Notes: generated by a model from the letters alone, not told the origin. DNA of 64,000 nucleotides from an uncultured Desulfobacter sp. (GCF_963665355.1 NZ_OY762229.1:3410001-3474000), one strand, 5' to 3'. Positions 15,761 through 24,849 are shown, numbered from the stretch's first letter. Made by a program: numbers and translations.

Positions 15761-16552
15761 TCAACAAAAAATACCGTGAATAATTTGAGCCGGGGTATTC
15801 ATGGAAAACTCTTTGAATTCATTAATAAAATGGGCCTGGTCATAATAACCGGCATCCTGGGCAAGATCAGCGAACGTCACTTTTTTTTCTAATTTGAGCA
15901 AGCTGAAACTTCTCTGGAAACGCACAATTCTGGAAAAGAGCTTGGGAGAAATGCCCACATATTTTTTAAACACATTGCTGACATGTCTTGTGGAGTATCC
16001 GGTTTCTTTGGCCAATTCCCGAACCCGGATCTCTCCACAGGATGCATTTATTTTTTCAAGAAGAAACGAGATCAGTGACGGGGCGCGATCCTTATCGCTG
16101 TTGCAACGGGTATAATACTTTTCAAACAGGGCGATTCTTTCATCGAAAGACCCGGCCCCGCAGATTAATTCCACAGATTCATCTGAGTTGCTTTGGATAT
16201 CATCAAGGAGGATTTCCCGGTCTGTGAATTTAGACAGCGGACTTTTTAGAATTTGTTTTGCTGTGCCCGGGAAAAATCTTGCGCCAAAATAAAGACAGCC
16301 TTTTTTAAACTCAATCTGTTTGCCTTTTTTGACCGACCCGCACACCGACGCCGTAGGTGCCGAATCGGAGCAATGGAAAAGAATATCGATGGTTCCGTCC
16401 GGAACCGCCACAATGGCACGGTTATCATCCGATGGGACCTCAAAACTGTAATACTGTGCCAGCAGGCCGGATGGAGAACCGACACGGGAGACAAACTGTC
16501 TGGTGGACGATTTAAAAAAGGGCTGTTCCGGCAGATAAAAAGGCTTGTTCAT
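15761..16552 (-). CDS. AraC-family transcriptional regulator
   Basis: A 263-residue regulator. The N-terminal half (RVGSPSGLLAQYYSFEVPSD and a DGTIDILFHCSD segment) resembles the DUF6597 sensor found in many small AraC proteins. The C-terminal 95 residues hold two helix-turn-helix motifs: IRVRELAKETGYSTRHVSNV and FADLAQDAGYYDQAHFINEF, ending in the AraC signature (SMNTPAQI). It is oriented away from the RidA-dehydrogenase operon, with 390 bp between them, and lies upstream of the APC permease. I infer that it controls one or both. Confidence 0.85.
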   Translation of the reverse strand: MNKPFYLPEQPFFKSSTRQFVSRVGSPSGLLAQYYSFEVPSDDNRAIVAVPDGTIDILFHCSDSAPTASVCGSVKKGKQIEFKKGCLYFGARFFPGTAKQILKSPLSKFTDREILLDDIQSNSDESVELICGAGSFDERIALFEKYYTRCNSDKDRAPSLISFLLEKINASCGEIRVRELAKETGYSTRHVSNVFKKYVGISPKLFSRIVRFQRSFSLLKLEKKVTFADLAQDAGYYDQAHFINEFKEFSMNTPAQIIHGIFC

Positions 16553-16941
16553 CTTAAAACGGACTCTTTTCTTTGTTAAGCAACGTTACAAAATAAAAAC
16601 AATCGTGACTTTTCACATCAGCAATACCGATAACGACGGCAGCATTTGCAACAACAGTGCCTTTATTCAAAATCGATATCTGCAAGACTAAATTCAACGC
16701 ATTTTACTATCTGATTTTTAAAGATATATTTTTTTAAAATGTCATTTTAATATAGCCAAATCACTGAGGTAATCATCATATAATTGCAAGAAAAATACAT
16801 TTTTGAAGCATGTATAATACAAAACCGTATTTTATTTGTAACACTCTTTTCCAATGACTTCCGATTTTTCCAATACTGGTATTTGGATTTGCTGTTATAG
16901 GTGCCCTTAAATTTATTTTATTTTTGCAAGGAGAAAAGATT
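16553..16941. promoter_or_regulatory. Divergent AT-rich control region
   Basis: A 389-bp gene-free gap between the AraC gene and the RidA operon. It is strongly AT-rich. A TATAAT lies in the right part (near 16811) without a well-spaced -35. No clear inverted repeat or sigma-54 site was found. As the shared upstream region of a regulator and a catabolic operon it should hold the AraC binding sites. Confidence 0.4.
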
Positions 16942-17337
16942 ATGAAACGAACCAATTACTCATCAGGTGCACCTCTTGAAGAAATTGCAGGATATTCACG
17001 TATGGTAAAGGTCGGCAATCACGTTTACATCGGCGGAACAACAGCGGTTCAACCCGATGGCTCTGTTTGCGGTGAAACCCCTAATGAGCAGGCCAGGTTC
17101 ATATTTGAAAAATTCACAGACCTTTTAAGACAAGCCGGAGCCCAGGTAAAGGATGTCATCAAAGTCAAGGCATATATAACGGATATGGGGTTTGCAAAAG
17201 AGGTAGCCGACGCCTACAGTCAAATTTTTAAGCCGGTGCGTCCGCTTTTTACAATGATCGAGACCCCCAAACTCAACCGGCCGGCCCAAAAGGTTGAAAT
17301 TGAAATAGAGGCCGTCATTGGATGCGAAATCTCATAA
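16942..17337 (+). CDS. RidA-family enamine/imine deaminase
   Basis: A 131-residue RidA (YjgF/UK114) protein. The ATG at 16942 with GCAAGGAGAAAAG upstream is preferred over one six codons earlier. Typical segments are GYSRMVKVGNHVYIGGTTAV and VEIEIEAVIG; the Arg in PVRPLFTMIE aligns by eye with the substrate-binding Arg of RidA. These trimers hydrolyse reactive imines or enamines released by PLP or flavin enzymes. As the first gene of an operon with an ornithine-cyclodeaminase-family protein and an amine or amino-acid dehydrogenase, it would hydrolyse the imine product of the dehydrogenase. Confidence 0.9.
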   Translation: MKRTNYSSGAPLEEIAGYSRMVKVGNHVYIGGTTAVQPDGSVCGETPNEQARFIFEKFTDLLRQAGAQVKDVIKVKAYITDMGFAKEVADAYSQIFKPVRPLFTMIETPKLNRPAQKVEIEIEAVIGCEIS

Positions 17338-17366
17338 ACTTACAAACTTAAATACGGGGGTAAAAC

Positions 17367-18503
17367 ATGACTTATCCAAAAATTGATTTTCTTTATCTGA
17401 GCGAAGCTGACATGGTCAAGGCGGGTGTAACCGAGATGGCAGGCTGCGTGGATGCCATGGAAACCATGTTCAAACTACTTAAAGTCGGTGATTTCCGCAT
17501 GGGCGGCTCCAACAGCAATTCCCATGGTGTGATGATGACTTTTCCGGAAAACTCTACATTTCCCAATATGCCCACTAACGGGCCGGACAGGCGTTTTATG
17601 GCCATGCCGGCCTATCTTGGGGGTGAATTTGATATGGTTGGGATGAAATGGTACGGGTCCAACACGGAAAATCGTCAAAAAGGGCTTCCCCGCTCGATTC
17701 TGATGTTCACCCTCAATGACAAGGATACAGGCGCCCCTTTGGCATATATGTCGGCAAACTTGCTTAGCGCATACCGGACCGGTGCGGTTCCCGGCGTGGG
17801 GTTCAGATATTTTGCAAGGGAAGATGCAAGTGTTGTGGGCATTGTGGGGCCGGGGGTGATGAGCAAAACGGCCTTTGATGCCATCATGGCGGAACGTCCG
17901 GGGATCAAAACAGTAAAGATTAAAGGCAGGGGCAAGAAATCCATGGACGACTTTATTGCCTATCTGAATCAAAAGTACCCGTCCATAGAAAAGGTTGAGC
18001 CGGTTGCCGATATCGAGCAGGCTGCCAAGGACGCGGATATTGTTTTTGTGGGCACATCATCTCCCACAGGCGACATCAGCGAATACCCTTACATTAATGA
18101 AGCATGGCTGAAACCGGGAAGTGTGGTATGCTGCCCTGCAGCCGCCCGCTTTGATGATGACTTCATCCTCAACCGGGCAAGAAGTGTGGCCGACTGGATC
18201 AACCTCTATGAAGCCTGGGCAGAGGAGATGCCCTATCCGGCCTATGAAACCATTCCCATCCCTGCCGTACGCTGTATGGATCTGATTGCTGATGGAAAAA
18301 TGGAAAAAAGCCAGGTAGATGATCTGGGCGACATTCTCACCGGTAAGGTGCCGGCCCGTCGAAATGAAGATGAGATCATTATCTACTCGGTGGGCGGACT
18401 GCCCGTTGAAGATGTGGCCTGGGGCACCATCATATACCGCAATGCCTTGGAAAAGGGAATCGGCACGAAGCTGAATCTCTGGGACAAGCCCGAGCTTGCC
18501 TGA
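17367..18503 (+). CDS. Ornithine cyclodeaminase/mu-crystallin family protein
   Basis: A 378-residue NAD(P)-binding protein. The family pattern is seen in GAPLAYMSANLLSAYRTGAV (substrate Arg region) followed by ASVVGIVGPGVMSKTAFDAI, the Rossmann dinucleotide loop, and ADIVFVGTSSPTGDI. Members are ornithine cyclodeaminases, ketimine reductases, or alanine/lysine dehydrogenases; proteins close to this one are sometimes named tyramine oxidase subunit B. It is 29 bp after RidA. Combined with RidA and a flavin dehydrogenase, ketimine or imine reduction or deamination is the most likely role; the substrate is not determined. Confidence 0.85.
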   Translation: MTYPKIDFLYLSEADMVKAGVTEMAGCVDAMETMFKLLKVGDFRMGGSNSNSHGVMMTFPENSTFPNMPTNGPDRRFMAMPAYLGGEFDMVGMKWYGSNTENRQKGLPRSILMFTLNDKDTGAPLAYMSANLLSAYRTGAVPGVGFRYFAREDASVVGIVGPGVMSKTAFDAIMAERPGIKTVKIKGRGKKSMDDFIAYLNQKYPSIEKVEPVADIEQAAKDADIVFVGTSSPTGDISEYPYINEAWLKPGSVVCCPAAARFDDDFILNRARSVADWINLYEAWAEEMPYPAYETIPIPAVRCMDLIADGKMEKSQVDDLGDILTGKVPARRNEDEIIIYSVGGLPVEDVAWGTIIYRNALEKGIGTKLNLWDKPELA

Positions 18504-18631
18504 CGATCACCCAGGCAGCACTAAAAAATAGATGCTTACTTTAAAATCCCTGAAGGGTTGACTCGACACCGGTATGTGTTCTTTGCCTGTCAGACTGAAC
18601 GAGGGCTTTTGTTTACAGTAAGGAGTGTTAG

Positions 18632-18937
18632 ATGTTTAAAAGATTGCATGACAACAAACCCGGAGTGGATCGGGTAAATATTACCTTTGAAGGCGAGCCG
18701 TTGGAAGTTCCGGCAACGGAAACCGTTATAGCGGCTGTTATGGCGGCTGGTGCAGGCTATAACCGGACCTCGCCAATCAGTGGGGCATACCGTGCGGCCT
18801 ACTGTCATATGGGCGTCTGCCATGAATGTCTAATGGAGATTGACGGCGTTCCAAATCAGCAAGCCTGCAAGATCCAAGTGCGCGACGGGATGGTGGTTAA
18901 GCGACAGTACGGCACAAAGGAGCCGGCCAATGGATAA
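18632..18937 (+). CDS. [2Fe-2S] subunit of heterotrimeric amine/D-amino-acid dehydrogenase (HcnA-like)
   Basis: A 101-residue ferredoxin-like subunit. C58, C63, C66 and C79 form the C-x4-C-x2-C-x12-C [2Fe-2S] pattern of Fer2_4 domains. Proteins of this size are the small (gamma/A) subunits of hydrogen cyanide synthase, opine oxidases, sarcosine oxidase-like enzymes and D-hydroxyproline dehydrogenases. An AAGGAG site lies 8-10 nt before the ATG. The stop overlaps the start of the next subunit by 8 bp (ATGGATAA), so the subunits are co-translated. Confidence 0.85.
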   Translation: MFKRLHDNKPGVDRVNITFEGEPLEVPATETVIAAVMAAGAGYNRTSPISGAYRAAYCHMGVCHECLMEIDGVPNQQACKIQVRDGMVVKRQYGTKEPANG

Positions 18938-20327
18938 ACGATACGACATGGTTATCGTTGGCGCCGGCCCCGGCGGTCTTGCTGCGGCAGTCACTGCCGG
19001 CAAACTGGGCCTCTCAGCTTTGGTGGTGGATGAGCAACCGGAACCCGGTGGGCAGCTCTATCGCTCAATAGAGCGGAGCCTTCCTGAAAACGCTGATACG
19101 CTTGGCAAGGACTATCTTGCCGGCAAGCAACTGGTGGAGTCATTTCGTGCATCCGGTGTCACTTACCTGCCGAATAACAGTGTCTGGAATATCGATGACG
19201 CTTTAAATGTCGACTTGATATCCGCAGGGGTACCCCTGCGGGTGCGCGGCCGCCGGATTCTGTTCAGCGCCGGTGCCGTAGAGCGGCCGGTGCCGATTCC
19301 CAATTGGACCCTGCCTGGGGTGATGGGCGCCGCAGCTGCGGACATCCTGTTCAAGTCAGCGGATATGGTTCCCGAAGGCCCGGTTGTCCTGGCGGGCAGC
19401 GGGCCGCTGTTGTTGCTGGTTGCCTGCCACCTGGTTGATAACGGCGTTAAAATTTCTGCGATGGTGGAAACAGCCGGCTTAAAGGATTACGTCAAGGCAA
19501 TTGCCTACCTGCCCGGGGCATTACGCCAAGGCAGCTACCTTCTTAAAGGGTTGCAGATGAGACTGAAAGTGAAACGTGCAGACGTGCCGCTTTACATAGG
19601 GTGTCGAAACCTGGCCGTATTCGGTGAGAATCAGGCGGAAGGTTTGGCATTTACCTGCCGCGGCAAACAGTTAAAAGTGGCTGCAGCAACGGTCCTGCTG
19701 CATGAAGGGGTGGTGCCGAACCTGCGCTTTAGCCGGTTGCTCAACTGCGAGCACGAATGGTACGCCCCGCAGCGTTATTGGCGACCGGTGCTTGACCGCT
19801 GGGGCCGAACGAGCGTGCCGGGTGTTTGGGTGGCTGGAGATGCCGGTGGCATCAACGGGGGGCAGGTGGCGGAAATTGCCGGCCATCTGGCTGCCATTGA
19901 TACCGCCTGCAGCCTGGAGGTGTTCAGCGAGGCAGAACGCGATCATCTGGCTCAACCGTATTTGAAAAAGGCTCAACGGGAAAAGTTGATTCGGCCTTTT
20001 ATCGACCATGTTTTTCCACCAAACCGGCAGGCACTGGTCCCACCTGACGATGATACGCTTGTCTGTCGCTGTGAAGAGTTGACTGCAGGTCAGATCCGTG
20101 ACGCGGTAGCGAAGGGGGCACGCCATCCAGCCCAAATTAAAGGGCAGACGCGTGCTGGGATGGGTCCCTGTCAGGGAAGAATGTGTGGCGCGACAATTGC
20201 CGAAATTATTGCAGAAAGTTGTGCACTTGATATTAAAGAGGTTGGCACACTTCGGGTCAGACCGCCACTTCAACCCTTGAGCATTGAACAGTTGGCAAAT
20301 CTGGAGCTGGGAGAAGAAAACGGATGA
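18930..20327 (+). CDS. FAD/NAD(P)-binding subunit with BFD iron-sulfur domain (HcnB-like)
   Basis: A 465-residue subunit; the frame is open 30 codons further upstream but the ATG at 18930 (MDKRYDMVIVGAGPGGLAAA) overlaps the preceding gene naturally. It has an N-terminal FAD-binding GAGPGG motif, a second dinucleotide-binding segment (GPVVLAGSGPLLLLVACHLV), FAD-contact WVAGDAGGINGG, and a C-terminal bacterioferredoxin-type [2Fe-2S] domain with Cys in LVCRCEELT and GPCQGRMCG. This is the layout of HcnB, opine oxidase subunit A and PRODH alpha. It should pass electrons from the catalytic flavin subunit to the quinone pool or a ferredoxin. Confidence 0.88.
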   Translation: MDKRYDMVIVGAGPGGLAAAVTAGKLGLSALVVDEQPEPGGQLYRSIERSLPENADTLGKDYLAGKQLVESFRASGVTYLPNNSVWNIDDALNVDLISAGVPLRVRGRRILFSAGAVERPVPIPNWTLPGVMGAAAADILFKSADMVPEGPVVLAGSGPLLLLVACHLVDNGVKISAMVETAGLKDYVKAIAYLPGALRQGSYLLKGLQMRLKVKRADVPLYIGCRNLAVFGENQAEGLAFTCRGKQLKVAAATVLLHEGVVPNLRFSRLLNCEHEWYAPQRYWRPVLDRWGRTSVPGVWVAGDAGGINGGQVAEIAGHLAAIDTACSLEVFSEAERDHLAQPYLKKAQREKLIRPFIDHVFPPNRQALVPPDDDTLVCRCEELTAGQIRDAVAKGARHPAQIKGQTRAGMGPCQGRMCGATIAEIIAESCALDIKEVGTLRVRPPLQPLSIEQLANLELGEENG

Positions 20328-21448
20328 AGACAAATGCAGATGTGATCATCATAGGGGGCGGTATTATAGGCTGTTCAACCGCCTACTATTTAGCTAAAAA
20401 AGGGAAAACGGTCATCGTTCTGGAAAAAGGAAATAAAATCGGATATGGCGGCTCCGGCCGCAACGGTGGTGGGGTTCGACAATCAGGCAGGGACAAAAGA
20501 GAACTGCCTCTGGCAATGTATGGTGTGCAGAACCTTTGGCCGCATCTATCCGAAGAGCTGGGGACCGATGTCGAATATTACCAGCGGGGGAATCTTCGGC
20601 TGGGTAAAACGGATGAACATATTAAGATCCTGCAGGGACTCACCGACGTTGCGGTTTCCTTGGGCCTTGATGTGAAGATGATAAGCGGTTGCGACGTTAG
20701 AGAAATTTGCCCCCACCTGTCTGGGGAAGTGATCGGGGCCAGCTGGTGCCAAAGTGATGGTCATGCAAACCCGTTGCTGACAACGTTAGCATTTTATAAC
20801 AAGGCCAATGCGTTAGGCGTACGTTTTCTTTTTGAACAAAGTGTGCTGACGATAAAAAAGGTTGCAGGCCGGGCGAGAAAGGTCGTAACCACCAGCGGGG
20901 AGTTTGAAGCAGAAAAAATTATCCTGGCTGCCGGCTATGAAAGCCAAGCGATCTCTAAAACCGTCGGCGTAGAAGTACCTATGAAGAAACTTGCACTGAA
21001 TACCCTGATCACCGATGCACAATCTCCCATGTTTTATCAGATGCTCGGCACCGCTATGGCTGATTTTTACGGACATCAAACGACCCATGGCTCCTTTATT
21101 TTCGGTGGGGGTACGCCGCTGGATTCCAACGCCGTTAAAAGTGTAACAAACCATCCGCCGGCCAGTGCCACTGCCGCGACATGCAAAGGTATCCTTAGTT
21201 ACATCCCCGCTTTGAAACATGCAAAAGTAGTTCGCAGCTGGGTTGGTTTTATTGATTGGTGCGAGGATAATGTCCCGGTAATCGACCATGTTGAAGCGGT
21301 CCCCGGTTTGATTCTGGCTTTTGGATTCTCCGGCCACGGCTTTGGCATTGCGCCTTGCGTAGGCACTGTCCTTTCGGAAATGGCCTGCGATGAAACTCCT
21401 TCCATCGATATCAGCGAACTCAATTATGGCCGGTTTAGCGGTTTATAA
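20324..21448 (+). CDS. DAO-type FAD catalytic subunit (HcnC/sarcosine-oxidase-beta-like)
   Basis: A 374-residue D-amino-acid-oxidase-fold flavoprotein. VIIIGGGIIGCSTAYYLAKK is the FAD-binding beta-alpha-beta unit, followed by GYGGSGRNGGGVRQSGRDKR, typical of sarcosine oxidase beta/HcnC relatives, and a closing FAD loop (FGFSGHGFGIAPCVG). Its ATG overlaps the preceding stop. Together with the two upstream subunits it forms a heterotrimeric dehydrogenase for a glycine-, sarcosine-, opine- or D-amino-acid-like substrate. Cyanide synthesis cannot be excluded by sequence alone but the RidA and cyclodeaminase genes point to catabolism. Confidence 0.88.
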   Translation: MKTNADVIIIGGGIIGCSTAYYLAKKGKTVIVLEKGNKIGYGGSGRNGGGVRQSGRDKRELPLAMYGVQNLWPHLSEELGTDVEYYQRGNLRLGKTDEHIKILQGLTDVAVSLGLDVKMISGCDVREICPHLSGEVIGASWCQSDGHANPLLTTLAFYNKANALGVRFLFEQSVLTIKKVAGRARKVVTTSGEFEAEKIILAAGYESQAISKTVGVEVPMKKLALNTLITDAQSPMFYQMLGTAMADFYGHQTTHGSFIFGGGTPLDSNAVKSVTNHPPASATAATCKGILSYIPALKHAKVVRSWVGFIDWCEDNVPVIDHVEAVPGLILAFGFSGHGFGIAPCVGTVLSEMACDETPSIDISELNYGRFSGL

Positions 21449-21463
21449 AGTCAACCCTCTCCT

Positions 21464-21607
21464 TCAATTTTTTCCCTTTTCAATTCGATCTCCATTGATC
21501 ATTGTATTGGTCTTTTCAGAGAAGAAGGTTCTGACAAATTCATTGGTGTCTTCTTTTGTCAGGTTGCATTTTCTTTTAAGCGCCTGAATCAGTTCAAGTT
21601 TGTTCAA
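21464..21607 (-). pseudogene. Truncated HU/IHF-family DNA-binding protein
   Basis: A TTG at 21607 preceded by GGAGG (spacing 8) starts a 47-residue frame: MNKLELIQALKRKCNLTKED followed by TNEFVRTFF and INGDRIEKGKN. This matches the N-terminal helix-turn-helix half of HU proteins (about 90 residues), but the DNA-binding arms are missing. Either a decayed gene or a truncated dimerisation domain. A 53-bp perfect hairpin lies just upstream of its ribosome site. Confidence 0.55.
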
Positions 21608-21621
21608 ATATGTATCCTCCG

Positions 21622-21674
21622 CATTCAAATCACCCACTATACCCGCATAGCGGGTATAGTGGGTGATTTGAATG
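21622..21674. repeat. Perfect hairpin with 25-bp arms
   Basis: Arms 21622-21646 and 21650-21674 are exact reverse complements around ATA; the inner part is TATACCCGC-ATA-GCGGGTATA. It lies 26 bp past the stop of the ABC ATPase gene and 2 bp from the ribosome site of the HU fragment. There is no T tract on either strand. Possible roles: factor-dependent terminator, mRNA end protection for the aap transcript, or ends of a small mobile repeat. Confidence 0.7.
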
Positions 21675-21700
21675 GTGCAAGGCAAGGCCTTTCTAATCCT

Positions 21701-22480
21701 TTAAAAAAGGATCTGGCTTAGGAAGAGCTTGGTCCTGTCATTTTGAGGATTGCTGAAAAATTCTTCGGGTTCGTTTACTTCAATGATCTCGCCCCGGTCC
21801 ATAAACATGACTTTGTGGGCAACGCTTTTGGCAAATCCCATTTCGTGGGTCACAACGATCATGGTCATGCCTTCCCGGGCCAGGCTGATCATGACATCAA
21901 GAACCTCTTTGACCATCTCCGGGTCCAGGGCTGATGTCGGCTCGTCAAAAAGCATGATGTTGGGCTTCATGCAAAGGCTTCTGGCGATTGCCACACGCTG
22001 CTGTTGTCCGCCGGAAAGCTGGCCTGGAAATTTTTTTGCCTGTTCTGCAATCTGTACTTTTTCAAGGTAGTACATGGCTGTTTCTTCAGCTTCTTTTTTC
22101 GGGGTCTTTCTGACCCATATGGGACCAAGGGTAAGATTTTCCAAAATGGTCAAATGGGGGAACAGGTTGAAATGCTGAAACACCATCCCGACTTCAGAAC
22201 GGACCTTTTCAATATTTTTTAAATTTTTGGTCAGTTCAATGCCATCGACAATAATCTGCCCCTTCTGGTGTTCTTCAAGGCGGTTGATGCACCGGATTAA
22301 AGTGGATTTACCCGATCCCGAGGGGCCGCATACAACGATGCGCTCTCCCTTTGCCACATCAAGGTTGATATCTTTCAAAACGTGGAAATCACCATACCAC
22401 TTGTGCATGCCGATGATCTTTATTATGGTTTCCGCCTTTGAAGTTTCAGGGCCGGTGGCTTGTGTCTGTTCTTGGTTCAT
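21701..22480 (-). CDS. aapP: Amino acid ABC transporter ATP-binding protein
   Basis: A 259-residue polar-amino-acid-type ABC ATPase. Walker A is [20 protein letters not shown], the signature is [19 protein letters not shown], Walker [16 protein letters not shown] and the switch His in [10 protein letters not shown]. It is the last gene of a minus-strand set with a periplasmic binding protein and two permeases of AapJ/Q/M size, so it energises general L-amino-acid import at the inner membrane. Separated from the upstream permease by 31 bp. The gene symbol is by family resemblance and gene order. Confidence 0.9.
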   Translation of the reverse strand: MNQEQTQATGPETSKAETIIKIIGMHKWYGDFHVLKDINLDVAKGERIVVCGPSGSGKSTLIRCINRLEEHQKGQIIVDGIELTKNLKNIEKVRSEVGMVFQHFNLFPHLTILENLTLGPIWVRKTPKKEAEETAMYYLEKVQIAEQAKKFPGQLSGGQQQRVAIARSLCMKPNIMLFDEPTSALDPEMVKEVLDVMISLAREGMTMIVVTHEMGFAKSVAHKVMFMDRGEIIEVNEPEEFFSNPQNDRTKLFLSQILF

Positions 22481-22511
22481 AGGTATTTGCTCAAATAATT
22501 GGGTTATTGGC

Positions 22512-23612
22512 TTATAAACTGGTATCGAGCTCCCGTTCCAGCCTGCGGCTGTAATTGGACATGAAAAAGCAGCAGATGAAATAAATCATGGCCAGGAAAA
22601 TATACGCTTCGGTGGAAAATCCCATCCATTTGGGGTCTGATAATGTTGATTGCGTAGTCTTCAAGACGTCGTACAGCCCGATGATGACAACCAGTGAGGT
22701 GTCTTTGAAAGCCGAAATCAGAATACTCACCGACGGCGGGATGACTATTTTCAGTGCCTGGGGAAGAATAACCAGGCGCATGGTCTGGGCGTAACTGAGC
22801 CCCAGGGCGTCGGCTGCCTCGAACTGGCCTTTGCTGATTCCCTGAAGTCCGCCTCTGACCACCTCGGCAATGTATGCGGCCGTGAACATGATGATGGCCA
22901 CCTGGGCCCTTAAAATGGCATTGATGGCCACACCTTCCGGAAGCAACAGGGGAAAGACCACAGAGGACATAAACAGCAGGCTGATCAAGGGGACTCCCCG
23001 GATCAGCTCAATGTAGAATATACAGAAGGTTTTGATGACCGGCATCTTGGATTGGCGTCCCAGGGCCAAAAGAACACCTAACGGATACGCCGATGTCAGA
23101 CCGAACACCGAAAGCAGCAAGGTCAGGATAATGCCCCCCCATTTTTCAATGTCAACCGGGGTAAGCCCGAATATGCCGCCTTTAAGGAGGACGCCCATAA
23201 CCACAATGGAGATAATCCATGTGTATCCCAGGGCGGGTTTCCAAAGCTTTCTGTTTTGACTGATGACCAGAAGGGTGACGAGTATCACAATGGATGTCAT
23301 CGGCCGCCAGAGGATATCCTGGGGATAAAATCCAAACAGAATGATTTTATAATTGGCTGTGATTACAGACCAGAAAGCACCGGCAGCATGTCTGCAGTTC
23401 GCCTGGGGATCCCAGCAGCTGTCAATAAACGCCCACTCTAAAAAGGGAATAATCAAGTACCACAGCAGGCATATGATCAGGATCGTCAACAGGGTATTCG
23501 AAGGTGAGCTGAACAGGTTTTCTTTAATCCATCCGGCCACCCCCACGGTTGCCATGGGTGGTTTGACAACTTCCTTGGCTTTTTGCGTATCGGCTTGTAT
23601 GTCCATATTCAC
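22512..23612 (-). CDS. aapM: Amino acid ABC transporter permease (AapM type)
   Basis: A 366-residue inner-membrane permease with an N-terminal extension and about eight membrane spans. The HisM-type EAA loop is readable as [20 protein letters not shown]. The N-terminal region [20 protein letters not shown] is characteristic of the long AapM permeases. The likely start is GTG at 23612, six bases after AAGG, with an ATG two codons later as an alternative. It begins 3 bp after the stop of the other permease, so the two are co-translated and should form the heterodimeric channel. Confidence 0.9.
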   Translation of the reverse strand: MNMDIQADTQKAKEVVKPPMATVGVAGWIKENLFSSPSNTLLTILIICLLWYLIIPFLEWAFIDSCWDPQANCRHAAGAFWSVITANYKIILFGFYPQDILWRPMTSIVILVTLLVISQNRKLWKPALGYTWIISIVVMGVLLKGGIFGLTPVDIEKWGGIILTLLLSVFGLTSAYPLGVLLALGRQSKMPVIKTFCIFYIELIRGVPLISLLFMSSVVFPLLLPEGVAINAILRAQVAIIMFTAAYIAEVVRGGLQGISKGQFEAADALGLSYAQTMRLVILPQALKIVIPPSVSILISAFKDTSLVVIIGLYDVLKTTQSTLSDPKWMGFSTEAYIFLAMIYFICCFFMSNYSRRLERELDTSL

Positions 23613-23615
23613 GAT

Positions 23616-24809
23616 CTACCTTTCCACCAGGGCTGATTTTTTATTGTACCAGTTCATGAATGCCGAAGTTGATAAGCTGAAGATCAGATAGACAACCATG
23701 ATCAGCAATACCCCTTCAATGGCCTGGCCGGTCTGATTGATGGTGGTACCGGCAACAGATGTAAAATCAGGATATCCAATGGCTACGGCCAGAGAGCTGT
23801 TTTTTGTCAGGTTCAGCATCTGGCTTGTCAGTGGTGGGATGATTACCCGCAATGCCTGGGGCAGAATAACCAGATTCAGTACCTGTCCCGGCTTCAGGCC
23901 GATGGCCACGGCCGCTTCGGTTTGGCCCTTGGAGACTGACTGGATGCCCGCCCATACCACTTCGGTCACAAATGCGGAGGTGTAGAAAACAAGCCCCATA
24001 AGCAGGGCTGAGAATTCAGGGCTTATGGAAAATCCGCCCTTGAAATTAAATCCTTTCAGGGCCGGTACATTCATCTGGGTTGGATGGCCACCCAGAATCC
24101 AGCATAAAAACGGCAGTCCTATCACCAGACCCGCCGATATCATCAAAATGGGGAAGGGTTTACCTGTGTTGTCCTGCCGGGTTTTGGCCCAGCGTTTTAT
24201 GAGAAAGGCAAAAGCAATGGCGGATACAAGTGCTGCAAGCATGTACTTGTAAACCGGATGTGCTGCCGGGATACCAAAAATGAGTCCCCGGTTACATAAG
24301 AAAAGCCCATTAAATGGATTGATGGCCTGTCTCGGGGAGGGGAGTATTTCATAAAAAAAGGCATACCAGAAAAATAACTGGAGAAGGACGGGGATATCCT
24401 GCAGAAACTCAATGTAGACGGCGGCAGTCCGACTTATCAGCCAGTTTCTTGATAGCCGGATTACGCCGATGAAGGTGCCCATGAGCACTGATAGAATAAT
24501 ACCGATAAATGAAACGAGCAGGGTGTTTAAAAAGCCCACAGCAAGGGCCTTGATATATTTATCAGCAGCCGAATATTGAATCATGGATTCGCCGATTTCA
24601 AAGGCGGCCTCATTATTCAGAAAGCCGAAGCCCGTGGCAATGGACTGTCTTTCAAGGTTGGCCATGGTATTTGAAACCAGGTACCATGAAATCAATACAA
24701 ACATAAGGGCTGCGCCCGCTTGGTAAGTAATCGCTCGTTTATCCGGATCATTCCAGATAGAGATGGTGGTGGAAGAGGTATCGTTGTTATTCAAGGCATC
24801 CTGTCCCAA
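23616..24809 (-). CDS. aapQ: Amino acid ABC transporter permease (AapQ type)
   Basis: A 397-residue permease with about eight membrane segments, a large periplasmic or cytoplasmic insertion in the middle, and the EAA loop EAAVAIGLKPGQVLNLVILP near the C-terminus. The insertion GFGFLNNEAAFEIGESMIQY is typical of AapQ. It precedes AapM with a 3-bp gap. Upstream, a stable hairpin separates it from the binding-protein gene, which should let the binding protein be made in excess of the membrane parts. Confidence 0.9.
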   Translation of the reverse strand: MGQDALNNNDTSSTTISIWNDPDKRAITYQAGAALMFVLISWYLVSNTMANLERQSIATGFGFLNNEAAFEIGESMIQYSAADKYIKALAVGFLNTLLVSFIGIILSVLMGTFIGVIRLSRNWLISRTAAVYIEFLQDIPVLLQLFFWYAFFYEILPSPRQAINPFNGLFLCNRGLIFGIPAAHPVYKYMLAALVSAIAFAFLIKRWAKTRQDNTGKPFPILMISAGLVIGLPFLCWILGGHPTQMNVPALKGFNFKGGFSISPEFSALLMGLVFYTSAFVTEVVWAGIQSVSKGQTEAAVAIGLKPGQVLNLVILPQALRVIIPPLTSQMLNLTKNSSLAVAIGYPDFTSVAGTTINQTGQAIEGVLLIMVVYLIFSLSTSAFMNWYNKKSALVER

Positions 24810-24821
24810 ATTAGATATGCA

Positions 24822-24849
24822 CCGGCAGCATCCAAATGGATGCTGCCGG
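24822..24849 (-). terminator. Intercistronic hairpin between aapJ and aapQ
   Basis: Perfect 12-bp GC-rich arms (CCGGCAGCATCC / GGATGCTGCCGG) around AAAT, in the 156-bp gap between the binding-protein and permease genes. No T tract follows, so partial termination or 3'-end protection of the binding-protein mRNA is likelier than full termination. Confidence 0.7.

Noticed and set aside
18632-21448. Hydrogen cyanide synthase operon
   Set aside because: Subunit layout matches, but RidA and the cyclodeaminase-family gene in the same operon and the sugar- and cyanide-independent context favour amine or amino-acid catabolism; left open in the gene entries.
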